This document shows positions 22,136 through 33,429 of a stretch of 64,000 nt of DNA, one piece after another. Position numbers and translations under genes: made by a program. A model generated the notes under the pieces. It saw only the letters and a program-made list of their open reading frames with translations, was not told where the DNA came from and did no database searches. Origin of the DNA: Nageia nagi (Eukaryota > Pinophyta); NCBI GenBank assembly GCA_050084985.1, contig JBITNC010000001.1, positions 99,634,001 to 99,698,000 of the forward strand, written 5' to 3'. The stretch's first letter is position 1. Each line of letters starts with the position of its first letter.

Positions 22136-22690
22136 GTAATGGTATTTTTTTGTGTGCCCCACCACATCGATTTGCATATATATCATTATTCAAAATTTTT
22201 ATTTTAAATTTTAAATTTTATATTCAAATAGTTTTTATCATAAGATTTCTAATGCTTTCAAAAATTCATATTAATAAAAAGAAAATTTATGCCCCTTGAG
22301 ACTAATTAATGCCCCTATGATTTTAGGGTGTTTTTTTACACCCAGATCTAACCACTCTAAGAAGATACAATATGTCAACGATTCAATTTGATCCCATAGA
22401 TTTAATGGCCCTAAGAACTTCCAAAATACAATAGAATATAATTTGTATTAATTTCTATTGGTGACCAAAAAAGGTCAATAAGACTCTAAAGTAGGACATA
22501 TACAAAGCAATAAGAGTGCCTAATGCAACTCCAAAGGAAACAAAATAAGAAAAAAAATAAATAGTATAACAAAAGATAAATAAGCTCTATGAATCAAGGA
22601 TTTATCTTAACATTAAAGGGTGCAAAGAAGTGAGTGATATAAGAGTTTGATGTCATTGTATATGGTCCATGTTGGAGTTGATGATAAGAG
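22136..22690. other. AT-rich stretch, nothing recognised
   Basis: Contains A/T runs and words such as TTATGCCCC and AATGCCCC near 22290-22310, but no feature that I can support. Confidence 0.4.
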
Positions 22691-23240
22691 GTTATTGTAT
22701 CTCTATGATCACCTTAGCATTTCTTATTCATGGCTTCTAGAGGCTTGAAGAATGAAGTGATAAATTGAGATCTTGTTATCCTCTGCAAACTATTACTAAG
22801 TAGTTCTTTTTTGATATTGAATAATTCTTGGATGAAAAGGGTAATGGATCTCTGGTCTTCATAATTAATCCAAGACTTCAATGTATGGGTGTCTCTGAAT
22901 AAGCAATAATATCTACCTCATATCTCATAGTAGGAAGGACAATTGAAAATGAAATTCTTCTCGAACACCACATCAAGATTACACAATCTACAAATAGATT
23001 GATCTTTGGGGAAGTGATGATTTGTATCAAACATAGCTTGTGGGAGAAAACTTGTAGCTAAGCTAGAGAAAACATGAGGTTATGCGATATTTGTATCAAG
23101 TTATATTTTGGAGTAATGATCAAACCATTCTCTATTTGGAGATAAAAGTGGAGCAACGGAGCAATTTTGATGAAAGAGGTTCCTTTAGATCAGTCCAAAT
23201 AGTTTTTATATATGTTGAGTAGATCTCATCTTGAATGTCC
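22690..23240 (-). pseudogene. Minus-strand remnant of a non-LTR retrotransposon C-terminal Cys/His region
   Basis: On the minus strand around 23010-22840 one frame reads FPKDQSICRLCNLDVVFEKN and then FIFNCPSYYEI and YYCLFRDTHTLKSW. The C-x2-C followed by H/N and C spacing, with the wording ICRLCN and FNCP, resembles the cysteine-rich tail after the reverse transcriptase of some plant LINEs. Flanking frames are broken by stops and no reverse transcriptase is visible nearby. It is a different family from the LINE at 27060-32300. Assignment is by motif resemblance only. Confidence 0.45.
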
Positions 23241-23659
23241 TTATTGGAATATGGTGTATTGATTATGACTTAGTAGGTGGAAGTCTCATGATGTCTAAAC
23301 CAAGAGATTGAAGTAAAGTAGTAGTTTGAGCATACCAGCAATTCATGATCCCTTGATTGGCCAACTATATAGAGGACTATAATGCTAAATATAGATATCT
23401 TCTGATATCTAGCATACAATGGAATCTACATAATAAAGAGATAATGTGAAATAATATTTTTGTAAATAATGGGCAAGATGCTTCATTAAATATAATGAGC
23501 AATACTATTTTATATGTTTCAAGTTAAAATGTATGAAAAAAAATAAAATTACTTAAGTGGGTCGATACCTAAACCAATTCAATGCCAACTCAGCACCATT
23601 GAAAGAAGTCCTTAATATCCATCAAAACACAATAACCAAGGAATTCACCTTTTCAATGA

Positions 23660-24250
23660 TCTTTGGAAAGTGCATTGATATTCATGAAAAATAAAAACAA
23701 TATAAATATAAAATTGAGAATGATGTTATTTCCAATGAATTTACTTTTTTCATGTGCCAAATCAATCTCATTTATATATTTTAAACTATTTTATATTTTA
23801 AAATATTCAATTATTTTAATTATAAATTTGAATATATTAAATTATTTTTTATAAATTTTAATATGTAAAATATTGATTTCTTTTAAAATATTAAAGTGTT
23901 AATTATTTTATAGATATGAAATTATTTTATAATATTAATTTTTTTTAATATTTTATGAAATTGCCTTGCTGGTAAATCCAAATGCACTATATTGTATTCT
24001 CTTTAGAAAGGGTACTGACATCCATGAAAAATAAAAATAATATAAATATTGGGATTGATGTTATTTCTAATGAATTTATCTTTTTTGAAGTACCAAATCA
24101 AGATCATTTATCTATTTTAAATTTTGAAATATTCAATTATTTTAATTATATACTTTAATAGTTTAAAGTATTAAATTATATTAAATTATTAAATTATTAT
24201 TTTATAATATATTTTTTAATTAATTTCTAATATTAGTATGAATAAATTAT
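23660..24250 (+). repeat. Old direct duplication, units near 23670 and 24010
   Basis: CATGAAAAATAAAAACAATA with TGATGTTATTTCCAATGAAT (from about 23677) recurs diverged from about 24020, spacing about 340 bp. Both units continue into similar A/T-only sequence (ATATTCAATTATTTTAATTA). The terminal AT-rich part also recurs around 24400-24510. Confidence 0.65.
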
Positions 24251-24289
24251 TTTTAGATAAAAAGAGAGGAAATGGACACCCATCATATG

Positions 24290-24385
24290 TTACATATCCA
24301 TATGCTTGTGAGGGAGATTTGAACCTAGGGATTCTCATTATCCACTTGAGAGATTTCAGCTACCCATCTCTCCAACTCCCCTACA
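24290..24385 (-). mobile_element. tRNA-derived SINE-like fragment
   Basis: On the minus strand GATGGGTAGCTGAAATC resembles a polymerase III A box. About 35 nt further, GGTTCAAATCTCC is a good B box (GGTTCRANNC). The segment cannot fold as a functional tRNA by eye and lacks a CCA-ready acceptor end, so a SINE or tRNA relic is more likely. Confidence 0.4.
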
Positions 24386-24399
24386 CGTGTTGGATGTTT

Positions 24400-25690
24400 C
24401 ATAAATTTTGATATTTGAAATATTAATTTATCTTAAAATATTAACGGGTTAAATGTTTTATAAATATTAAGTTATTTTATAATATTATTTGTTTAAATAT
24501 TTTATGAAATTGAGAAATAATTATGGGGTTATTTCTCTTGTTTGTTTCATGGGAGTCATATGCATGGGGGTCACTTAACAAAAAGCCTTCAAAACACATT
24601 CCTTTGTAGGCTTCTTTAAAAACCCTATTTTTAAAATTTACCACCTTGTCTTTTAATTTATTAGTCCCCTCATTGTAAACCCATATATAATAAATAATAA
24701 CCTTTTTAAAAAGCTTTCCATTTTACCAAAAAATATTAAATCAATTTTTAATATCCCTTTGTAGTTTTACCTATTGATATCATCACCTAGAATTATAGTG
24801 ATCCAAGACTTTATCGATTGAAACCATCATCTTCTATTATTTAAAATCATACAAAATAATGACCTAAGGGAATACTATCTCAATTATTAAATTAGAGTAT
24901 AGCTTAGGTCCTTGGTAATAAATTCTAAGAGACCTATTTATGGCTCTATTTGTGAGGATAAACTCTTGCTGATGAAACCCAAGTAGCTTCTCTTGTGTGT
25001 GCAAGTGTAAAAATAAAAGGTTATTTTTAAAATGATTTATGCAATGGTTCTTTTTCTTTAGCACTTACATAACCTTTTTTATCATGTAAGATCCCCAATA
25101 GATACAAATGAAAAGCATACTTCGATCTTGTGGTGGTTGTTTAGTGTTCATAGTTATACATTCATAAATAATAGTGAAGAAAATAGCTTACTTGTAGAAT
25201 AATGATATAATATTTTGTATAAATTTTAAACACCCCTACCCTCCTCCCCTTATAAAATACTTATCAATATACCAATAGTTCAACTTGATATTAAAAATAC
25301 CCTTTGGTATGCACTCACATGATGTGGGCATATGTGAGAATATTGAGCTGGCACTCTATGGGTTTTTACCAACTTCATAATAATTTTGGATTCCCTTTTT
25401 CTTACATCTTGAGTCACTTGAGGTTACAAGTTACATGAGAATCCCATGAGAACCTCAATTTTTGGAGGAATGATACACATGTGGATAGCTCAATTGGAGG
25501 TGGGAGAAGATCCCATCATCATAACCAAATAAGACTAAGCAAAAAGGATACATGGGAAGAGATGATGGTTCATGGTGGACACATTTTTCAAATTCCCACA
25601 TGTCTTGGAATGATAGCAATGCTTGAGTCCACCATATATCTCATGGAAGATGTCAAACAATTAGAAAGAGTTAGGTAGTTTCATTTTGCA
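24400..25690. other. Mixed AT-rich stretch without a supported gene
   Basis: Open frames at 24864-25064 (minus) and 25481-25678 (plus) show no known domain. The 25080-25480 part is less AT-rich than its surroundings but has no structure I can identify. Confidence 0.4.
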
Positions 25691-26985
25691 AGTTTCATTC
25701 TTTGATATTTTTAGTCCAGAACATGAATGTAAAGAGATAGATTGAGGTTTTGAAGGATGCATGCATAAAGCACAATTCCCTTGAATGATCGAAGAAAATA
25801 AAGAGGTATTAGAGAGGGGGTTTCTCCCCTTTATTCAAAGAATTTATGGGATAGATGAATGAGTTGTGAAGCAATTCATGACTTTATGAAAGGGCAGCAA
25901 AGTAGATACTTTTTTTATTCAATTAATCAATCCCTCCTTTTTGAAGTGACTAGCTTCAAGGTGAGAGGAGAATTATCAGGGGGAACATTCATATCCTTAA
26001 GTTAGAAACATTTAAGTTTAATAAGAGCTAGAAAGAATTAGCAAAGGACAAGATTAGAGTATTAAGAGAATCCTTACCATAACCATAGCTTGAGATCACC
26101 TTAATTGTTATGAGATTCTTCATGATCAACTATTCTACTTCATAGGTTCATAGTTTCCATTTTAGATTCCTAAACCACCTTCAAGGATCCAAAATGAATA
26201 TGTTGACTTTTCTTTAAAATGAACTTGACAAAGTTGTTGAAGATTACTAGAGAAAAAGGTTCAAGGAACCTTCCCATGTAGGTTTAATTTTAATGATATT
26301 CAAGCACATCACTCAAAATAAGGGACTAATAGAAGACATTATGTAGAATTCACCCATTTATCACATCCTCAAAATAATTAAGGTGGAAGCTAAGAAAGGG
26401 GAAGTAAATTTTTTAAAGAAAGTGAAGCATGAGGATGTAGATTGGATCCTGCAAGAAGTTATTTCTAGGTCTTACTCCATTGTAAGTAACAAAAGAGTAT
26501 TGTATATGTAGAGATTTTAGAGAATAAGGAGGAGAGAAGTGCAAAGGAGTGGTCAAAATAATTTGAACTTATGTAATAAGAGTAATTGGAAAGTGAGGAG
26601 GAGGTATCCAATGTGAATGAGGATAAGTAGATTGTTGAAGAGTAAGTTGATTCACCTCCCATGGAGATCATGTCAAAGGAAAATATTGAATTACCAAGCA
26701 TTTTTATGCTCAATATGTTACAACAAACTATTTGAATGGGGGATATTGCCACAAATATTCTTAAAGAGATCCATTTTGAACTAAGAAAGCAAAATAATTA
26801 GGTATTACTCTTAGATAGAATTATTGTAGTATGTAAGCATGTAACCTAGATACCAAGTGTTTTTTTTATGATCGTAGATGACCATATTTTGTTTATGATA
26901 TTTAAAGTTATATATTAATATTTTATAAAGGTTAGGATTCCTTTAAAAATCCATTCCTCTAATATAATCAACAAAAAAATGTTTT
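25690..26985 (+). pseudogene. Unidentified repeated coding remnant, copy 1
   Basis: Broken plus-strand frames here share wording with 40815-42055. For example, FHFRFLNHLQGSKMNMLTFL (about 26160-26215) corresponds to FHFGLINYLHVQKINILTFL (about 41090-41150), and RESLP precedes both. The 3' ends also match: ATAAAGGTTAGGATTCCTTT with AAAAATCCATTCCT and an A-rich tail (26925-26985) corresponds to GTAAAGAGGTTAGCATTCCT (about 42000). The common coding block and common tail suggest a dispersed element with a defined 3' end, possibly non-LTR. I do not recognise the protein. Confidence 0.5.
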
Positions 26986-27144
26986 ATGAAATATATTAAA
27001 TATTACTTCATATTTTAATATATAAATTATATTAACATGTTTAAATATAAAATTCAATTTTGGAAGATTGACATAGGTAAAAATCCTAATGAAATAAGGA
27101 AAATGGAGTAGTATCAGGAGTGAGATAAGGATGAGTGGGATGTT

Positions 27145-28000
27145 GTGGAGCTGTACAAGGTGGAGATAGATGCTAAGATAAGCATGCAAGATTTAGGTGT
27201 GGATCATCCCTCTAATACTGATAAGAGGAAGGAGCCTAATCCTCCTCCAAATCCCCTTGATGAAAATGTTACAATGGGACCATTGATATTGAATCAAACT
27301 CTATCCTATGCCCATGTGGTGAGAGGAGCTACTCTTAAACCTCTAGAAAATATTTTTAATCTCAAATTGATTAAGAGGAAGCTATTGATACCTCCAAAAA
27401 TCATTAAAATTACAACAACATAGGGGAATCTCAATATAGTAGGCAAGTTATTGTTACCTTAAGCTAACATTGATATATTAAGATAATGGGATTTCAAATG
27501 TTAGAAAACCTTTAAAAGGTTTGACATTGTTATTATTCCTAATTAATTCTTTCTTATTAAGTTTAGTTTTTAGGAATATCTCCAAAATGTTTTTAGGGGA
27601 GGACCCTATATTTTTAGGAAAAGAGATATGTTTCTAAAAAAATGGGACCCTAATTTGATCCATAAACTTATAATATATCTTCTATCCTAGTTTAGGTTAG
27701 ATTATTGAGTCTCTATTTCTAGTATTGGCATGATGAGGTTTTAGTAGATATAGGAAACTAAATTGGTGATTTGATCTCCATTGATAAGGCTACCAGAGAA
27801 AAATATAGAATGATATTTGTTACATTGTACATCAATGTCCTAATTTTTTTTTACCTTATAGAGTTTATTCAGTTAGTATTTTAACTTGGAACTTGGATCC
27901 AATTGATTAAATATGAAGATCCACCTCATGAATGTGAGGTTTGTCAACATAAGGGCTACCTTCCTACATGGTGTCCAATAAAAAAGCAAGGCGGAAGTAT
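27145..28000 (+). pseudogene. LINE ORF1 remnant (nucleic-acid-binding protein)
   Basis: ORF1 proteins of plant LINEs bind the element RNA. The N-terminal frame (27145-27423) includes LNQTLSYAHVVRG, a usual ORF1 opening (SYA.VV). After several broken frames, a segment near 27915-27980 reads PPHECEVCQHKGYLPTWCP, which is C-x2-C-x4-Y-x4-C: a zinc knuckle whose His is replaced by Tyr. Further frames up to about 28500 (Glu/Asp-rich) may be the ORF1 tail. Confidence 0.65.
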
Positions 28001-28819
28001 AAAAAGTAATAACAAGCTTGGAAACTAAAATAGAATTCTACAAATATTTTAGGAGAAAATAGTAATGGTAATATCTTGGACAAAGGGAAGTAGGTTTCTC
28101 AGGTCTCAATTCATAATGCCTTCTCCAACTTAGAAGTTAGTGATGCTAAAGTGATAGAATGTTGACCACATGAGTGTGTGAAAGTCTTAAAAATATTGAA
28201 GAATGGTAAAATACATATTAGTGAGGAGGAGAAGATAGTTGTTCTTGAGGAAAGGTGGACCTCTCACATAGAATTGGATGATGTTGATTTCAAACCACAT
28301 ATCGAAGGAGGAATACCATACTCTTTGAGTCCCAAATGTTGGATGGAAGGTAGTGATATAGATAGAGGGGATACTATGTTAGGACCCTCCTCTAAAGGAG
28401 AGAAAGATTTCATTTTAAAACCTCCAAAGGATCATGAAGGAGACTTGAACAAGCCTAGTGAGTATATTGAAATTATTTTAAGAAAATCAATTTGGTGAGA
28501 ATCAAAATCCTCATGAAGTCCTTCCTAACACTAACATAGTATATGTATAAGATAAAGAGAAAGGAGTGATACCTTTGATTACTCCCATTGGGAAGTTCTA
28601 GGGGGAAGAGAAATATTCTAACTCTTAAGAAGAATTGATTCTATCCACTCTAGGTAGAACCCATAACTAGAAGCAAAGACAATAAGGGAATGTTGGAAAA
28701 GATCTTCATCTAGGTACACTATCAAAAGGAGTTATGAGAATTAGATAAAACAAAGTTGATATTGTTAAAGGTGCCCAAGCTACTCTAATGGGCGATGGAG
28801 TGAATAAACCTCTCAAGCT

Positions 28820-29440
28820 TATTTTCCCTAAAAAATGAAGTTAGATTGGATATTATTATTCTTTAATAAATAAAATTCCTAGAAGGTAAGACTTCTATGA
28901 TTAAAAATATTATTTGAAAATATGTTTATTTTGTTTCTTCCCTATTTTTAGGCAAATCAGGAGGTACTATATGCCTTTGGAATAGTGATAAGATAGAAGG
29001 TAGATATATTGTTTCTAGTTCTAGTTTTTGTATTATCCTTTTTAATAATCTAGATAATAAATACCAAGTGATGGTCACCTATTTCTATGTGCCCACTACT
29101 CATGCTAGAAGGAAGGTGTTATGGGATTTCCTTCAACAAATGAAAGTGGCCTTTGATGGGATTATGTGGGTTGTATTGGGGAACTTTAACACTCCTCTCA
29201 TTTTATCTGAAAATAAGGGTGGCTGGATGAGTTTTTAGATAGTATGTAGGATTTCAAATCCTTCATTAATAATAATAATCTTATAAATATGGAATTAAGG
29301 AATTTCAAATACACTTTGACTAATGGAAGGATTTATGATAAGAGTATTCAAATTAGTCTAGATCATTTCCTTATTTTCCAAGATGGTTTTGTGAGGTATG
29401 GGAATGTTACACTTAGATTCTATCCAAAAATAGGTTCTAA
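28820..29440 (+). pseudogene. LINE apurinic-type endonuclease remnant
   Basis: The endonuclease nicks target DNA to prime reverse transcription. One frame reads GKSGGTICLWN (about 28950), VTYFYVPTTHARRKVLWDFL (about 29070-29130), then WVVLGNFNTPL (about 29167-29200) and SLDHFLIF (about 29360). These are the expected landmarks in order. The conserved GDFN motif is GNFN here, so a catalytic Asp is lost, and the tail lacks a clear SDH. Inactive. Confidence 0.75.
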
Positions 29441-29869
29441 CTAAAAACCCCTAGTGTGGGAAGAATAGGAATAAATAAGAATGTTCTTTCATCCCTTCAA
29501 ATTTGAGAAAATGTATTATCACATGAGGATCTAATAGGGAATTTTAATGTTTGGTGGTCTCAAAAATTTTCAAGGAGCATACTTGCTCAAGTGGAAAAGA
29601 AATTTTAATTCATTAAAGATAATTTAAAGGTATGGAATAAAGAGACATTTGGTCATGTGGCTTCTAGGAAAAGGGTTATCCAAGATCAACTCTTGGTGAT
29701 AGAAGATCAATCTAGGACCCATGACTTCATTGAGGATCTAAGGTCTAAGGTAAGTGATTTGCTAAATCAATGGCATACTATCTTAGCTCAAGAGGAGATA
29801 ATATGGAAACAAAAATCTAGGATATACTAGTTAAAGGAAAGTGATATAAATACTAACTTATTTCATGTA

Positions 29870-31240
29870 TTAACCCTTAGGTAGAGGAGTCTTAATTCTG
29901 TCAAAGACATTGTAGGGCCTAATGGTAGAAGCACCTCAAATCCCCTTAGAATAAGGGAGTGGCTTACTTCTCTAAGTTTCTTAGTCTAATTGATGTATCT
30001 AATCAAAGAGCTATATGTAAGCTCCTTCAGCATATCCCTATATTGATAATGAATAATTTGAATGACTACCTTAGTAGCAACATTTCTTATGAAGAAATTA
30101 AGGTAGTAGTATTTGTTTGGGAAGCATTAAAGCTCCTAGATCAGATGGCTTCTCTAGGTATTTCTTCTAGTACTTTTGGCACATTATGGGTAAGGATATT
30201 ATTAAGATGATAAAGGAATTCCAAATCTCTAAATCTATTCCTAAGGATGTCAATTCAACTTTCATTTCTAAAGTCCTTGAAGATATATCTTTTGATAAAT
30301 TTAATCCTATCATTCTCTGCAACTTCATCTATAAAATTTTCTCAAATGTTTTGGTAAATAGACTTAAAGTGATGCTAACTTTTATCATATAAGGTCCTTA
30401 TCAAGCAAGCTTTGTAAAAGGTCGACAAATTATAGATGGTATAATCACAATCCATGAGGTGGTGCATTCTATTGATAAATCAAATAGAAAGGGGATGTTG
30501 TTAAAACTTGATGTGAGAAAATATTATGAGAGGGTGGAGTGGTACTTTCTAATCGATATCATGAGGAAGTTCAACTTTAGGGAAGATTGGATAGCCTTAA
30601 TTTGGGAGTGTATCATCTTTATGTCCTTTTATGTCCTGATTAATGGAGCTATTATGGGTTATTTTCAAAGTAGTAGGGGTTTAAGACAAGGATACCCTCT
30701 ATCCATATTTTTTATTATGTCTAAATCCCTTGGGATGAGTTTGATGTTTCTACTTTCCTAGGAATGAATATTAGGTATTAATACTATAACCACTTGTAAT
30801 CCTACCTCCTTCCAACAATTTATTTATGGCACCCTTATCACTACTAGATCTTCTATCCCTAAAGAAAAGATAATCAAAGGTATCTTAATTGTTATGAGCA
30901 AGCTGTGAAGAAAAAGATAAACTTTAAGAAAATTAAGCTTTACTTCATGAATACTTTAGGACTTGTTCAACGAAAAATTTCCATAATCTTTAATTATTCA
31001 ATAGAGGATCTTCCCACTACCTATCTTAGTATGAGTTTTTTCAAAGGTAGAATTAAGGAATCTTTATGGAACCCTATCATTGATATGTTTTCCAAGAAAC
31101 TATTAGGGTGGAAAGGGGATATTTTAAGTCAAGTTGGGAAAGCTCAATTAGTTAAATATATTATTCATAGTCATTCAGTCTATTTTATGTGGATCTTCAA
31201 GATACTAGCCTCCATGAAGAAGAAATTGAATCAAATCTAA
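29870..31240 (+). pseudogene. LINE reverse transcriptase remnant
   Basis: Landmarks in order: FNPIILCNFIYKIFSNVLVN (30300-30360), ASFVKGRQIIDGI (about 30405-30443), LLKLDVRKYYERVEW (30498-30542; usual form LKLD..KAYDRV.W) and GLRQGYPLS (about 30675-30705; usual form GLRQGDPLS). The catalytic F/Y-x-DD box should come about 130 nt later. The matching stretch at about 30815-30840 reads QQFIYGTLIT, so both Asp residues are lost. The thumb-like segment INFKKIKLYFMNT to KAQLVKYIIHS follows (30905-31200). Dead enzyme. Confidence 0.82.
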
Positions 31241-31991
31241 AGCAATTTTTTATGTACAATGATTGAGAAGAAAAGACTTTATTTTATGGCTTGGAAAAAG
31301 GTTTTTAAACCAAGAAATATGAGAGGATTAAGAATCCAAAATTTAACCCAAATTGAATGAGGCCCTGATGGGTAAATTGGGGTGGAAAATAGCCAAGAAA
31401 GAGAATATGGTGTGGAAAAATATTATGGAGACCAAGTACCTTCAAGGAGTGCCTTTTCTTGATAATACCCTAAAGATTAGATCTACTTTATAGGGAGGCA
31501 TTAATAACATGAATGAATTTTTGAAAATACATTAGGCATGGAAAATTAGGTATGGAACTTTAGTTAGATTTTGGGAGGATGTATGGATTGGAGAACTTTC
31601 TCTAAAAAGACATTCTTTAGTAGCGACCTTAGCTGGAAGAGTGAAAGGGGCTTATGATGAAAAAGTTTCAAATTATATAAGGATGGTGGTAGATATGAGG
31701 GGATGGAATATTATTCAACTAGAAGGCCTTCCCCTACACTAGATTGATAACCTAAAAATGTTGAATTTGATCCTCAACTCCTATTTTCTTCAAAGAGATC
31801 CAAAAGAAGATAAGCTCATTTGGAAGCAACATAAGTAGTGAAAGTATATAGTTAAAATAAGGTATATAACTTTGAAAAATAACATAAAATATGGTTACCT
31901 TTACTAAAAAGTGTGCATGATAAGTCTCACTCCCAAGATAGCCTTTGTTGGGTATCTAGTAGCCTAAAGTTGGATCTTAACTTTAGATAAT

Positions 31992-32285
31992 TTGAAAAGG
32001 AGGAACTTATACCTACCAAATAGATGTACTCTTTGCAAGAGAAGTGAGGATTTGGTTGATCACTTATTTATTCATTGTAACTTCTCCTATAAATTCTTTT
32101 GTTATATTCCTTTCCTTTTCCATGTGGTTTGGGTTTGTCCTCATAACCTTAATGAGTTTTATACTCAATGGGAAAGCCCTTTCAAAGGCACAAGATTAAG
32201 GAATTTATGGTTATCTATATTGTGTATGGGACTAAGAGAGAGTGCCAAGATTGTTGGCCTTTCATGTAAATTAGTGAGGAAATAA
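31992..32285 (+). pseudogene. LINE zf-RVT C-terminal segment
   Basis: PNRCTLCKRSEDLVDHLFIH followed by C has the C-x2-C-x8-H-x4-C pattern of the zinc-binding segment after plant LINE reverse transcriptases. This open frame is intact, but the flanking sequence carries stops. Confidence 0.72.
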
Positions 32286-32299
32286 AATGGGGACACATA

Positions 32300-32657
32300 G
32301 AAGCCATCTGACTAGCCATCTCTCCCCTTGGATTTATCAACCATTTTTTAAGCATGTATTGGGGAATAATCATGAGTTTGTCATGAATCTAAAGTTATAT
32401 CAAGGTAATCCTAAATACTTTATGTACTCGATATTCATATAGGTTTGACATATTGAGAAATATTTTGCTTAACATATTCTAGTGATTATGTACCCAAAGA
32501 AAACTTGTGATGCACCCATGGAGCCTCACTTTGAGCCTAAAATTCTGGTGGTGTTAGAATAAGTCTATAAAATTTTGGAAGAGGGGGCCTCTTGTAGTTT
32601 TTTGAAAATTTTTATGGGTATGATGAAGGGATATCTTGGTAATTCATAGTAAGTTAT
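32300..32657. other. LINE 3' flank before E2, unassigned
   Basis: A broken plus-strand frame (CDAPMEPHFEPKILVVLE, about 32508-32560) is visible but not recognised. It may be the end of the LINE or an older element into which E2 inserted. Confidence 0.35.
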
Positions 32658-33384
32658 TGTTAACACCTAAAAAGGAATTTTAATTTAATTAAAATACCCA
32701 TTTTTAGTTATTCAAAACTATTTATTTAATTTATTAAATAAATGCTTTTATCTATGTGCACTCTCATCTATATTTGTGTTTTATGGTAACAAGTGGGTTA
32801 GACTCAAAATAAGCCTAAGGAGGAGCCTTGGAACTCTACATATTACCAATAAAGGTGGAAGGATGTGCATGATCATTGATAGGATGTGATCTAGCATTAT
32901 CATGAATCCTTGATAGTTGGCAATTACTAGTATCATTATTTATTAGTGTTTCTCAATGCCACTTATCAATTTTGGAAATTGTTATAATTTGAGTTATACA
33001 TCCCTAATATATTTGACACCTTTTCATATGATATTACATTAAATGAAGGTCTAATTATGATACCAAGCTTGACATGAGGCTAAACTAGAAAGGTAGTAGA
33101 GCACCATCATTGGGTTTCTAGCATCTCCACTAGGTTAAGGTTGGATTGGTGGCTACATTATTTGGAGAGTCTCATAATTCATATTCTTTCATCCAAATAT
33201 TAGCTTCAAAAATTATCATAGGTAAAGTACAAGTTTGTATCTTTCAATTTCCAATTTTAATAGGTTAAGGTCAATTTGATTACTATTATTGTTTATCCAT
33301 AGTTTCACTATTAATTGGTTAATTAAATATTCTATAAATGACCCTAATTTAATAATTAATTTTATTATTTTTTTGGTTATAACA
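32658..33384 (+). repeat. E2 5' LTR (727 bp)
   Basis: Starts TGTTAACACCTAAAAAGG and ends GGTTATAACA. Two near-palindromic A/T blocks lie just inside the start (about 32678-32696 and 32717-32740). Matches 40110-40814, and matches 46082-46806 and 53678-54404 in inverted orientation. Confidence 0.88.
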
Positions 33385-33386
33385 AT

Positions 33387-33399
33387 TGGTAAACCCAAC
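33387..33399 (+). other. E2 candidate primer-binding site
   Basis: TGGTAAACCCAAC begins 2 nt after the LTR. It matches the sites of E1 and E3 but not the methionine-tRNA site of family A or the copia array. tRNA not identified. Confidence 0.55.
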
Positions 33400-33429
33400 T
33401 TCTTTTCAATACATCATGTTATCCTTCAC

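Larger units (their letters stand above)
27060..32300 (+). mobile_element. Plant L1-type LINE, full domain order but heavily decayed
   Basis: In order: an ORF1-like region with a zinc-knuckle relic (27145-28000), an apurinic-type endonuclease (about 28820-29440), reverse transcriptase (about 29870-31240) and a C-terminal zf-RVT Cys/His motif (31992-32285). All are on the plus strand and correctly spaced. Stops and frameshifts occur throughout. The exact ends are not resolved: copy 1 of the unidentified repeat ends just upstream, and E2 starts at 32658. Confidence 0.8.

Noticed and set aside
24290-24385. Functional tRNA gene on the minus strand
   Set aside because: B box is good, but acceptor and anticodon stems cannot be paired.
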